Part shown: piece after piece, positions 24,801-36,800 of the stretch
Layout of the letters: each line of letters starts with the position of its first letter
Position numbering within the stretch: the stretch's first letter is position 1
Origin: Anopheles merus
Taxonomy: Eukaryota > Arthropoda > Insecta > Diptera > Culicidae
Assembly (NCBI RefSeq): GCF_017562075.2
Contig: NC_054085.1
Coordinates: 22,850,972 to 22,914,971, forward strand
Direction: 5' to 3'
Length of the DNA: 64,000 bases
Program-made: the position numbers and the translations under genes
The notes under the pieces: model-generated
Databases searched by the model: none
What the model was told of the DNA's origin: nothing
The model's input: only the letters and a program-made list of their open reading frames with translations

Positions 24801-27800
24801 CTGTCGATATGCTCGCTGTTTTCTCCTGCAGCAAATTTTGCGCTATAAATAGCAATCGATAGAAGCGGTGGTGCCGCATGTAGTTGTCGTCATGGTTCTT
24901 TCAATAGTATGGTTTAGAGAGGCTTTGGCTCCTGCGGAGTTCTTTCGCCTCGGTTCTTTCAATAGTGGTAGAATTTGGTATACACGATATTCTGATTTCC
25001 ATGGGCGCGCACCGTTGAACGACCCGGTATGAGGTGGCGCTTCCCCGGGTTTGTGAGGAAGGCAATAAATCGAATAGCAAAAATGTCATCCCTCTTTGAT
25101 TTCGCTCGCAGTAGCAGCATGTGTCGATGTCCTTTTGGTGAATCACATGTCACATGGACGATAGGTGGTACTGTAGCAGAAGCTATTGGAATGCAAATAT
25201 TGACCCGGTTTGCTGCCGGTCGGCACCGATGACCGTGTGCCAGTCGTGTAGAAGAGCTCAGGGGCAGTAAAAGCGTGTAACGTTGGTTTGATGTGTGTTC
25301 GAGGGGAGATGTAAAGTATTTGTGACGCGTGTCTCTCGTACGGATAGGTACTATTTTTAGGTACACGAAAAGAAAATATTAATTTAGATTTTTTTTATCC
25401 CAGAGACGCAACGATGTTCAGGAAATGGATTAATGGCTGGTGTTTTTTATATCACTTTCAACTAAAAATTACGATCCCTGTCCGAAAAAAAGCTTTATTA
25501 CAGCTGATACGTGCTTATTTTACAAATTCTAAGCATTACTGCGTTCGAAGACTACATCCATCAGCTCCGGAACGACCGTTGGGGGTTGTTGCCTCAAGTA
25601 ATCCTTTCATATTTCAACCTACATCGGACAGTCCATCCAACTAACTGAAACTAGCAACATCTTCGTACTTTTACGCAACTTGTTGTCTTGCTGTTCGCTT
25701 TATTATTAGCTCAACCCAAAACAGCCTTTCTTCCAATCCCTTCCCTGTTGCTCACCGGTTGAATAGCCATTGCAACCAGGTCAGAGCGGCAACCCATTTC
25801 GAGAGATCGTACCAAAAGGATAAAGCGAGCATGGAATCGTTCCGGGTACGAGATTTCGGAACACAACATAAATTGCGATCGTAATAATTTATAAGATTTT
25901 ACTGTCGGGTTCTTTGATTTTGGATGCGTGATCCTTTCTTTCCTACTTTGTCTTTTTGCCGGGCGACTGTGTGCTGGTACGTGGCCGTCGTGGCTACTGC
26001 GTGTTGGTGTTCTGCCGTGATCCGGTGCTCCGTTTTGTGAAGGTCGTTTGCCGGCGAAAGTAATAGCATGCATTCCCAGAGGAACCATCTGAGCCTACGG
26101 TTAGCTACTGTTGCGGACATGTCCTTTTCCTCCTTAAAGTTTATCGTTGAAGGATACGTTTAGTCTTTACTCTTTTCGATGCATCTCCTAAACAAGAGGT
26201 GGAGTTTTTACTGTTTTTGTCTTGAAAATCGTGTTCCGTGGGCAGAAAAAAAGGATATTCCTTAAATCGTCCTTTAACTGTGACGACACTCCCCAGCAAC
26301 TGATTCGCTCCATTGTCCGGGGCCACACACTCAGGATCTCGGGAAAAACGGACCTATTCCCACAGCACGATCCCGGCCCAATCAAGCAGATGCAATTAAT
26401 TAGAAAATTTTATTGTTTTTCCTTCGTTGCCTTCTTCCCCCGACGTCCCAGGAGACGTCCGAAGGACTTTGACGGCTCGTTTGGGCAGAGAGCAAGTTCC
26501 TTAACAAGCATTTATTTTTCATCGATGAAACATATTCCCACACGCTGGACACATGTTTTCGGTTACACTTTGCCCTCGCTGCTCTCCGTGTACATCCCGT
26601 CAGGTTTTCCTGGTTTAAGGACGAGTTGGCACTGCAGGTTGTTTTTTTCCTTCCTTCCTCTGCCTCCTCCGTTAGAAAGATCCGTTTCCGCCCCCCTACC
26701 GGACATGCGGTGACATTTTAATGGCAGGGTGGAGACGGAGGTAGATCAAATTGCCTTGTTCCTTGTGCATTCTTTCATACCAGTGCCGGAGACGGAGACT
26801 GGTAGTGGATTCCTTCCGGATGCAAGGTTCCCTAATGCAATTCTACGCTATCAAAGCTTATGCTTGATCCTTATACTTCCCTTTTAGTCCTTTGAAGGCA
26901 GCATCTTCGTACCTTTCCTGGATAGGGTAGAAAAGGGCAAATTTGGTATGCAGCGATCGAAACAAATTCCTCTCCATTTGCCCTATGTGGCCATGATTTG
27001 TGAGAAAGCAAATGGAGCTAAAAACAAAAAAAAAAACATGCAAGAAGATTTAGATGGTCGCTTTTGGTCCGTGGAGTTTTTACCCCATGCATCCTTTTTG
27101 TATCCTTGCACCACACACTAGAAGATTGTTTTAGCCGAGCATCGGTTGCATCCGGGCAGTACAGCCACTGCCCACATGCCACATCCCAGTGGCGACTCAA
27201 GCCCAGCAGCCCGTCCAGAAGCTCTGCATGATTAATTGTTGTGTGCTGGCGGCATGCTGGAGACGTACAGTTGGAGGAACCAGCAACAACAAAAAATACC
27301 CCGTTCGAACGTAAACAACATAAAGTACGGCACATAGATAAAATATTGCGACGATGTGACGTCTGAAAAATTGATCGTCCCGTCTGGGTATATCGATGAG
27401 GCACTTGCTGGCAGAAGTATTTGCTGGAAAGATTTTTTTCATATATAGCCGAAAAATACTTGGAGTACTTAGGGAAACCCGCAGGCTGCTCCAAAAATAT
27501 TGCACATCGAGGTGGGTGGACTAGAATTGTGCTTTATCACATGCAATTTGAATATTGAATATTTGGGCATGACGCCTGCAGTACTTACACACATACTGCT
27601 CTGTGCGCTCTTAGTGCTGTAAAACGTAGATTATGGAACATGTCGGCAATAAATCATGATTCGAGGTTGGTGTAATTGAAATATTGCTCCAGTTTACCTA
27701 CAACAAAGTAGAACAAGAGTGCTACCATTTTCATCCCATCCTGCAGCCATCCGTCGTCAGTACGCTGAATCATTAAAATCCATTATCTCTCTCTTCCAAG

Positions 27801-30800
27801 CTGTCCTATTTGCTACGATCCTTGTTCTCGACAACAAACCCTCTTTAGACACTTATTCATGTCCATACAAAAGAAGCCTACAACGCACACCACCCGTATC
27901 TCTTGCCAGATAAATGGGAAATCTGATATCTTGACGTATTGATATCGAAACACCGTTGTCAGATAATTTCGGGAGCGCGCATTAAATCGTAGAATTAGCA
28001 AGCGGCCGGGCCCCTTCCGAAATGGGCTTCCTCGTTCGTAGGTAATTATCTTGTTTCGATGCTACACCGTGCAGCACCATCATCATTCAAACCACACGCA
28101 CTTTCCAACGCGGAATCTCTGCTACACGAGAAAGGCTGTCCGAGAAATCGAGCCTAATCGGGGAATGCGTCGTCGTCCTCGACGACACGAAACACACGCA
28201 AAGGGCCTACCGTAATCTTTGTCTGTATCATCATCATCGTCATCTCTTCATCATCATTAACATCGCGCCGGCTACATCGATTCTCTAGGGCTAATCGGAT
28301 GCTTTCAGCTCGAGAATTCGTGGAGACCACCCAGATCGCGCACACTCGAAGTTCGAACCCTGCTGTGCATTCGGTCATTTACCATTTTACAGAGCCTTGG
28401 TTCACGGGTCATTTGACGATATGTTCAAAGTTTTGGATCCATAGTAAGACATACGAGGTTTCAATGATTCTGTTTTTTTTAAATACATCTCTCATGGAAT
28501 TATGTAACCCAGACCGAGGGTTGGACAGATTTCAAGTTTGTCCGATTGCACATAAATCTTGACATCGCTCACAAACAGCGCACCGAGTCCAAGTGGCTGG
28601 CCAGATCCGAAAATGATTGCCCGAAAACAAGCACAAGTGTGTGTTGTTTACCATCAGTACCGGCGACTGGTATGCAAATGCGTCGCTAAAGACGATTGCG
28701 TTATGAAAATGTCAAGTGTTCTACCGTCGTTTATCCCCTATCGTCTGTTGGCGGCAAAACTACAAATATTTGGACCTACTGGACGACAATTTATATATGC
28801 AAAAGAGCGACTGCACTCTGTGTGCGTGTTCCCTCTCGGCTATCACCGAAATCAGTCGGACATCTTCAGATGTCTTCAGAAATGAAAACAGGGAGAGTTT
28901 TGCAGCCTGCATAACGCCTGACAGCAATTAGCCTCGACACAGGATCTCCGCAGGATGTCGCCCTGTCCGGGTCCGGGAGGTTTGGAATTGGAATTTCCAC
29001 CATCAACAGCATGATGCCTTCGTCCGTTTGTGTTTGCAATTTTGAACCCGACACAAATGCATACAAATGCGTACATCCGCCTGCGATTGCTAGGGAAGAG
29101 TTGCAGAGGGCAGCAGTTGCAATTGCATGCCCAACTGAACCTTGGTAGCAATTAGTGTCAGTGTTATATTGCCGCCTCCACCCTGTGCAATGGAACGGCA
29201 ATGGGTGGCCGTTTCGTTCCACAAATGAACTTATCGAAATACGATAAAATGGTGCGTTAAATCGAGTTGAAAATTGTGTCGTTTTTGTGCTATCTTTGTA
29301 ACAAGGTTATAGAGAGCTGGAGATAAGAGTAATATCAAGTAAACATTTTTTTAGTATTCTTTGGGCTTTTCATGTATTTTAAAGACATCCTAAGGGATAT
29401 GATAAACACATTTTAGGATACTTGTTAATAGCTCTTCAATGTTGCAAAACAATTAACAACTTTTGAAAAGATTTTTGATACGTTAAACTAACAGACATCT
29501 TCTCTTGTTTCATTTCAGGTATACATCCCTTGAAGCTCTCAAAACTTTAATATTCAACGAACAAGAAAAAAGGACATGGTAACATCTAAAATTAAGTGAC
29601 ACGTGTGAGAAAAACGAGGAAAAGAGTTTAAAGCATTGGAAAGCATTTTCTGAAACCTGCACAATGCGTCGTAGCTTTCACGTTCTTTTTAAAGTTTAAG
29701 TATCCTTCACCCTAGCTAGCGATGAAGATAGCTATCAAACTTTCATAAACTACTGCTCTATTTTATGCTCCAGCAATGGTCTAGCAAATATACCAACTCC
29801 ACCTTCCAAAAACAGTGCGTGAAATTACATCTTAAAGACGGGCGGAAGGATCCATGTTGAACTTTATCTTTTAATGACTGTAGCAATTAAAAGTTCAGCA
29901 AACGGAATTCGCTCGACCCGAACCAAGAATTCTCATTAATTTCCCTTTACTTGCGCATCTTCCAATGACCCCTCGCCATGCGTCATTGCGGTCAGCTGAA
30001 GGTGGTGAAAACGGTGCTGGATGTAACAGTGCAAACAGCTACAGCCACTGTTCGTTTTTGTGGAGAAAGTGGTAACTTTTCATATATATGTGTACATAGT
30101 TTCAAACAAAGCAATACACAGACGTCGGTGGGCCGCAAGTAAAACCCTACGTCATGCACCAGCACCAGCAACCCTATCCATCTGTAACGGTAGGATGTAG
30201 AATTGATTTTTTTTTTCGTGTCAAACCTCCACACCAATATTGCAGCTTCCCACAGAGCAACAGAGCGTTCGCTGCCTCGCTGTCAGCTAATGATAAGGCC
30301 AACCAACGGTGTAGGCTTTTTGCACTTACGCCCCCTTGGTTTTTGCCGCATTTTGCGTGACGCAAGCAAATGTGAGCAGAGCTTCATATTGTGTATCCAT
30401 CCACGCTGGTAGGAAAAAGTTTTCTCCCCCCTTTTTTCCGTTTCCTCCACTACGTTGCGGTGTACAAATCCCTATTTGCTGAACTGGGGGTGCCGCATAA
30501 AAATAACTTTAAACCATAAAAACAATTCCAGCGTCCCTGGGACGGCATTTGCTAGACTCCATCATCGGCAGCTTGGCTTATCGGTCCCTCGTTGAATGTA
30601 CATTTAATATGAGGGGGATGAAAAGGGATTCCTACTGGAAAAAAGGGGCGTTATGTTCTTCCCCAAAATGACTGTGTGTGTGTGTGTGCGGGCACGGTGT
30701 AAGGCAGATTGCTTGCCCCGAATAAACCGTCTGGAAGAGCTTGAATATTGGGCAATGAAAGATGGGCATGAGTTTCGTGTTTGCGCCCAAAGACCTGAGC

Positions 30801-33800
30801 AAAGTTTGGCGAGGCCTTTTGGCAAACAAATATTTGCCCGCCAGCATTATCCCGAACGATGGATTAGAAAGTCGAAGCGTGCAATATTTCCATTCACAGC
30901 TCTTAGCAATCGGAAGGAACTGCATATCGATTCGTTCCTGATTTCTTGGCTCTTCTCTCAAGACACGACGATGGTAGCTATGTATACAGGTTTCTCGGGT
31001 TTTGGCCAACCATCCGTTTCCCTTTAGGGCTGGTCGTAAAAATCCTCCTCTAGGAGCACAGTTGCTGGCCACCCTTATTTATTACTTTTCATATCGAAAA
31101 ACGACAAATTAAAGCCTCTATTGACGAACCCCGAGCTACGCCTGTCGATAGCAGAAGAAGGAACTTTTCCACCCTCTTGCGAAAGTAAGAAGCAAAACAG
31201 AGAAGCCGGGAAAGGTCTTTGACATTTTTGCTCCCAGGACGCACAGTGCTCTGGTGTATTTTCACTCCATCGAATCGATAATATGGCTCGGCTGGTGAAG
31301 TTGAAGGAACTTCTTTCTCCTTTTCCCCGAAAAAAAACACGATGCTTGCTTGTTTGCCTACAACGACCGACCAGAAGGTTCTGATTTTCCTGTAAGCTTT
31401 ACGCTTTTTCTTCTCAGTCCCTTTTGTACAGCAACTGACTGTATTCCCTGTACTGTGTGCTATGATAAAGTATGAAGTCTGTTATTGTTTCGCGAGCTTC
31501 CGTTGATCCGTGACTTTTGCTTCCTAGAATATATCTTTCTACCTCGTTTGCCGTTTGCTGATAAGGAGTGTCGCGAAGGCGCTACCGAAAACCATCCAAA
31601 CGTGTGCAAGATAAATAGAGTGAAGATTTCGGGTGCTGCTAGAGAGCAAATGATTTGTACTAATCGCACCCGACGAGCCGACCGAGGAGGATTATCATCA
31701 TTTGGCCCGAGGCGTGTTTGGTAGAGTCGTGATATTGCACTCTTTTCATTCGCCCAAACAAAGCTGTTATGATTTAAAGGCAAGACATCCTTTTTTGTTC
31801 GTGCGCCTGTTTGTAACGAGAAATACATTTAACCTATAAAGAGACCGGCTGTTTTTGTTTCTGCCGTTTGAAATATGCTGCATTTTGCTTTGACAGATGA
31901 TGATGATGATGCTTTGTGATGCTCGGAAAAGCCGCTTTTAATAATAACTCACTCTAGAAGAAAAAATCAGCACAAAACAAAAACCCAGCATGCCAAACAA
32001 TAAACCGGCACGAAATAATACAGCGCACAGTGTGTGTGTCGTTGTTTTGTATGCGCGGATCATGTTGAAACTGTTCATCAGAAATGTTGCACACTGCTGA
32101 ATAGAGCACCAAAGAGAAAGGTCCTGCCAGCGCGGGAAATGGAAAAAAGATGAGGAAAATCTAAACGAATGTTTCAGCTGTAAGGTGAATAACCTACAGA
32201 ACTCGACGCGGTATTCTTGCAACTTCTCCCTGCTGTAAAGAATGGTCGAAGTCTCGGTTTGGTACATGTTGTTCGCTTAATTTACTCCATCTTCCAAATT
32301 ACCCAGACCTTCCCGGGCACTCCCCGTCTACTAATACACCATTTATATTAGGCACAACAATAATCGTCATTTTCGCCCGAGCGTATGTCTTTACATCGCT
32401 TTTTTGGGGGCACGAATGCTCATGATGGAAGAGCAGAAAAGTGGCCGCCATGGTTTGGTTGGGAGATGTTCAGGAGAGTGGTTACTTCCCAATGCGTCCT
32501 GCAACGCATGCCCGGCATTCGCGTAATGGCTTCAAGTGTAAGAGTTTTGGGGATGTTTTGCTTCTTCCTCTTCCTGGTTATAGCATGAAATAATATGCCT
32601 AAAAGGGAGGCACTCACAACATCCAGTCGAAGACGCCGGGCACAGAAAGTATGATTTGGAGGATGTTGCCCTCCCTCAGTCTATTCTATTAAGGGAAACT
32701 TCATTTTCCATGCCGTGACGATAGGGCCGGTTTCCAAAGCGATTCACTGCAACCCCTCACGCTTCATCTCTATCATCTCCACACCGTCATCATTGTCATC
32801 ATCGTATCGCCACAAGCTCCAGGCGTGCCTATGCACCCTATCAGCCTGCAAGGAGTCAGCAAACTGTTAAAGGGGAATCGAAGGAATATATTCATACATT
32901 CCCTCAGCCTCTCTTGGCCAAAAAGAAGGAGGAAGCCAAAATGGTGCACGGTTCCCAACTGTGAGAGACACATAGGGCAGTACCCAACCGATCCCTAAAC
33001 CGATGCCATTTATTGTATCTCGGGCTGTTTGGCCCGCTACCTGCACCAAAAGTAAATGGTTCTGATCCGCACATAGTGCAGGATTTGTGGCGATATCGGC
33101 TCCTGTCACGTGTAGTTGGCAATTTTGCATCCAGCGCACTTGGAGCGCTGAAAGTCGTCGTATAATTTTACATTTTAACCGAGAACTATATCTCCCATAA
33201 CCACGTGGATTTTGTAAAAGATATTTGAAGACGAGCAGTGGAGGAAGCTGTAAATCGCAGTCAAACTGTTAGGTCTCGTACGTGTCCAAAGATCCCGACC
33301 ATGTTCTATTTAAGAGATGAATGGGATTTCGCATGAAATGAATTCTTCCCCAAGCTACACGACAGATGGATCGGAAATTCTAAAAACTGGATACAATCTG
33401 TAATACCTTCTCCAAGATCTCTAAGAACAGTCCTATCGCGTCGTCCTAACCCGCTACGACCAAATGCAATGCACCGCCAGTCACGCCATGCACGCCATCC
33501 CGAGCCACGTTACTTGCATCCATTACCGGCCCAGACTCATTTGCAAGTGTAATGATCCGTCCCATGCGGGTCATAACACCAGCGGGGGGGCAGCCAACTA
33601 ATGCTACTAAGAGGTAGAAACAATCCTCTAGTGCTCTCTTGCAGCGAACAAAAACCGAGCGCCTTAAGCTCATTGGAAAAGTGCAAAGGCATGGCAGGAA
33701 AAACTGCCTTCTTCCTGTTCGGGTGTGCTTGGTGTGCTGGAAGTTGCCATTAAGCCCGTCGCACTTTGCCTACGCTAAATGTCTTCTAATGCATAATAAC

Positions 33801-36800
33801 AAGTGTTTCGTGTGCGGTATGGGTTTTCCACGGCATGTCCTCTACTCTGATAGCTGTACACCACCACCACTGCTAGCCTATTTTTCCTGCGACTGCTGTT
33901 ACGCAATGCGCGAACAGGCGAAGGCGTAATGTATGTATGAGTCCGCCTGATGTAGCGTTCGTCACAGCGGGTCCGGTCGGTATGGCCAGGGTGGATTGTG
34001 TGAGGGATTTTTTTTTCTTGAGCAGTTTCTAGCGACATTAAGGCAATTATAGGCCAGTTGCCTTTCCGCAGCGCGAAGAAACGGCATCCCAATCAATACT
34101 GAAGAAGCATTGAGATTTTGAAGTAATTTTACAGCTAAACCTATTCTAAGGTCAAACCAATTGATATCCCTGGTATAGGAAATAAGTCTGGAAAGAAATA
34201 AGTCTAGGAAATTGAGCGTCTTTTATAAATAGATCACCTTCCAGCTCAAAATAATGTAAAGCCATAATCTGTAAACAAGTGACTATCATTGAATTAACGT
34301 GATTTACAAAACATCAAAAATCATTTCATGAATTTTCATCACCCCCGCTTGCCATATCCATCGTTCGAAACGTCGCGAGCAACGACAGTTTGCTCACGCG
34401 TACACTGGCGAGGCACTGGTGGAAACACCCTGAAGCATTACGCTTTTCTTTTCCAGTTTCTTGCCATCTCGAAGCATTCGGCCATTTCCCCCCAAAAGCA
34501 ACGAAAACCCAAAACCCAAAAAAACAAAACGCACACAGAACAGACTCGAGTATGTTCTTTGTCTGGCGTTGTGGTTCCCTTTTTACGCGCTCCTCTTGGA
34601 ACATATCATCGTCGCCTGCTGCTGCTACTGCTGCTACACTGCTCCTGTTGATATACGGTGCGCGTTTGCGCTCTTGCTCTCGTGCGGGTTGGCGCTCTCA
34701 TGACACGCGTACCAACTCTCAGCTACAGTAAAGTCTCGGTTGGTGCAACATCTAAAGGGCTCTATTTAGAAGTCGTAGTGCTGAGACTGGAAGGTTTCAA
34801 GTGTGGTAGGCGATGGTATTACTAGGGCAGCTTTTGCGAATAGCATGCGAGGTTTGAGTGGCCCGCTCTTGATCACTGATGACACACAGATAAGGGTTGG
34901 TCTTGTTGAACAGCTTGTTAATAAAGCATAATAAAATGTAAACTGTAAGCACGTGCTTCTGGTTGTACATTAACGTGCATTTTATAATGAAAGGGATATC
35001 TGAAAAGAAATAACACAAATTTAAAAGTAAAAAATAAATATTGAAGAAACTTAAAACTATAAAATATAAAAATACAATATACAAAAACACTATTAAACTA
35101 AAAACAAATAAACAAAAAAAAATAAAAGAGTGAGTTTACAAAACTTGGAATAAAAAAATACGAAAAATACACCCGTTGGCAACACCAAGACTTAACTGTA
35201 TACTGTGTGCCTTTCTTGCCTCTCTGTTTTTGTTTTCCGTCGCAGTTTTGCTTGTGCTCTCACCATTTTTCTTCCATTTACGCACATCGTCCTGTCCGCC
35301 CTTTGTTGGCGGCTTTCGCTGCAAAAAGTCGTAGAAAAACAGGTTTTTTGTGAACATTTCTTTTTTAATAATAAGAAAAATTTCCACCAAACCAGTTCAA
35401 CTGCTCTCTCGTTCTATCTGAAACACCTTCATCCTTTTATGACGTCGCTTTTTTTATTTCTACACCAGTGTGCGAGAGCTCTCGTCCTTGCGTAGTTTAC
35501 GCGATGTTTTTGCCTTTGAAACCTTTCCGTCTCTCACACGAACACATCCACGCACGCCATCCTTAGGGAGCAAGGGCGCAGCGTGTACGCACAGCACAGC
35601 ACACAGCAAAGTATGTGTGTGTGAGTGTGTTGCTTTGCTCACTGTCCGGTTCGGCGTTCTCTGCGCTCCGTGGCCCTCGAGACTTCTTGAATGGGGACCG
35701 GGAGTCAGAAAATAGACGTCCGTCCGCCAGTGTAGACGTCCGAGCGAGCGAACGAGAGCGCACGTGAGCGACAACAGCTTCTTCTCGGGCAGTGGCGGAG
35801 TTTCCGCAGTTGTACGCAGAGTTTTTCTTCGATCGCGCGCGCGAGTGTATGCGAAGGATACTAGAGAAGTGTGTAACCGTGTAGGCCCTTTTTGGGGGCT
35901 GTCTCTAATTTTAAATATTCAAGTCGTGCGGTGTTGTGAGTCCTCGCGATTAAATCGAGGCAAACAAAGGACGACGCAAACCCCCGTTGGCCAAGTGCGT
36001 GTTGGAGTTGGAAACGCGTGGAGACCGAATGGTGTAACGATTGAATTCCACGATAAAGGCACAAGCGAGCCAGCACTGTGTTTGTGTTGTAAAAGCGTGT
36101 GTCCTGTTTGGAGTTGTTTTTTTCTATAATTTGTGATGACGTATTCCGGTGTGTACGGCGGCCTCTAAGCGTATCCGGCGAAGGAGAAGTTATCGATCTC
36201 TTTTAGTAAAATAAGTGTATACGTGTGTCTGTGTGAGAGAGAGAAAAAGCACAAGAAAAGTGCAGTGTATTTATGGTGCTGTGTGAGAGGAAAGCAAAAG
36301 CGCGTACGGCATGATTGGTTAACATTTAGCACAGTTGACGTATTTAATTTGCATAAAATAGTAATGAAATTGTGCTACACATGCAACCTACAGCCCACAA
36401 AAGCATACCATTTGTGAAGTGAAAGCTTGATGTGTGTGCGGCAGGGAGAGAGAGAGAGATAGAGAGAATGCAAAGGGCGTTGTGTTGTGTAATGTTGCCA
36501 TAAGAATTATCGGCTTACCAATTGCGGCGTAGAGCGCATTCAGGGCGGTGATAAATTAGCTGTGAAATCCAAGACTGTCTACATCCGGAAAGGAAAGTGT
36601 GCTGGCTTTTCCATTTTTGCACACTGTCCACACAGACACACACACGTACACACTTTGCAGATCCGTGACGCAGGCTAGAACACAGATGAGTGAACGCAAG
36701 ATAAATCAGTGACGCGGAAAGCGAAAGCGGCACTGATAAGAGAGAAAGGGCACACTCGTACGCACACACACACACACAGAAGCACACATTCTCAGACACA

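Noticed and set aside
28340..28370. GTTCGAACCC box resembling a tRNA T-arm
   Set aside because: No matching A-box, acceptor stem or anticodon arm at the right distance.
34731..34760. TACAGTAAAGTCTCGGTT resembling a Tc1/pogo-type terminal repeat
   Set aside because: I could not find a matching inverted partner within several kilobases.
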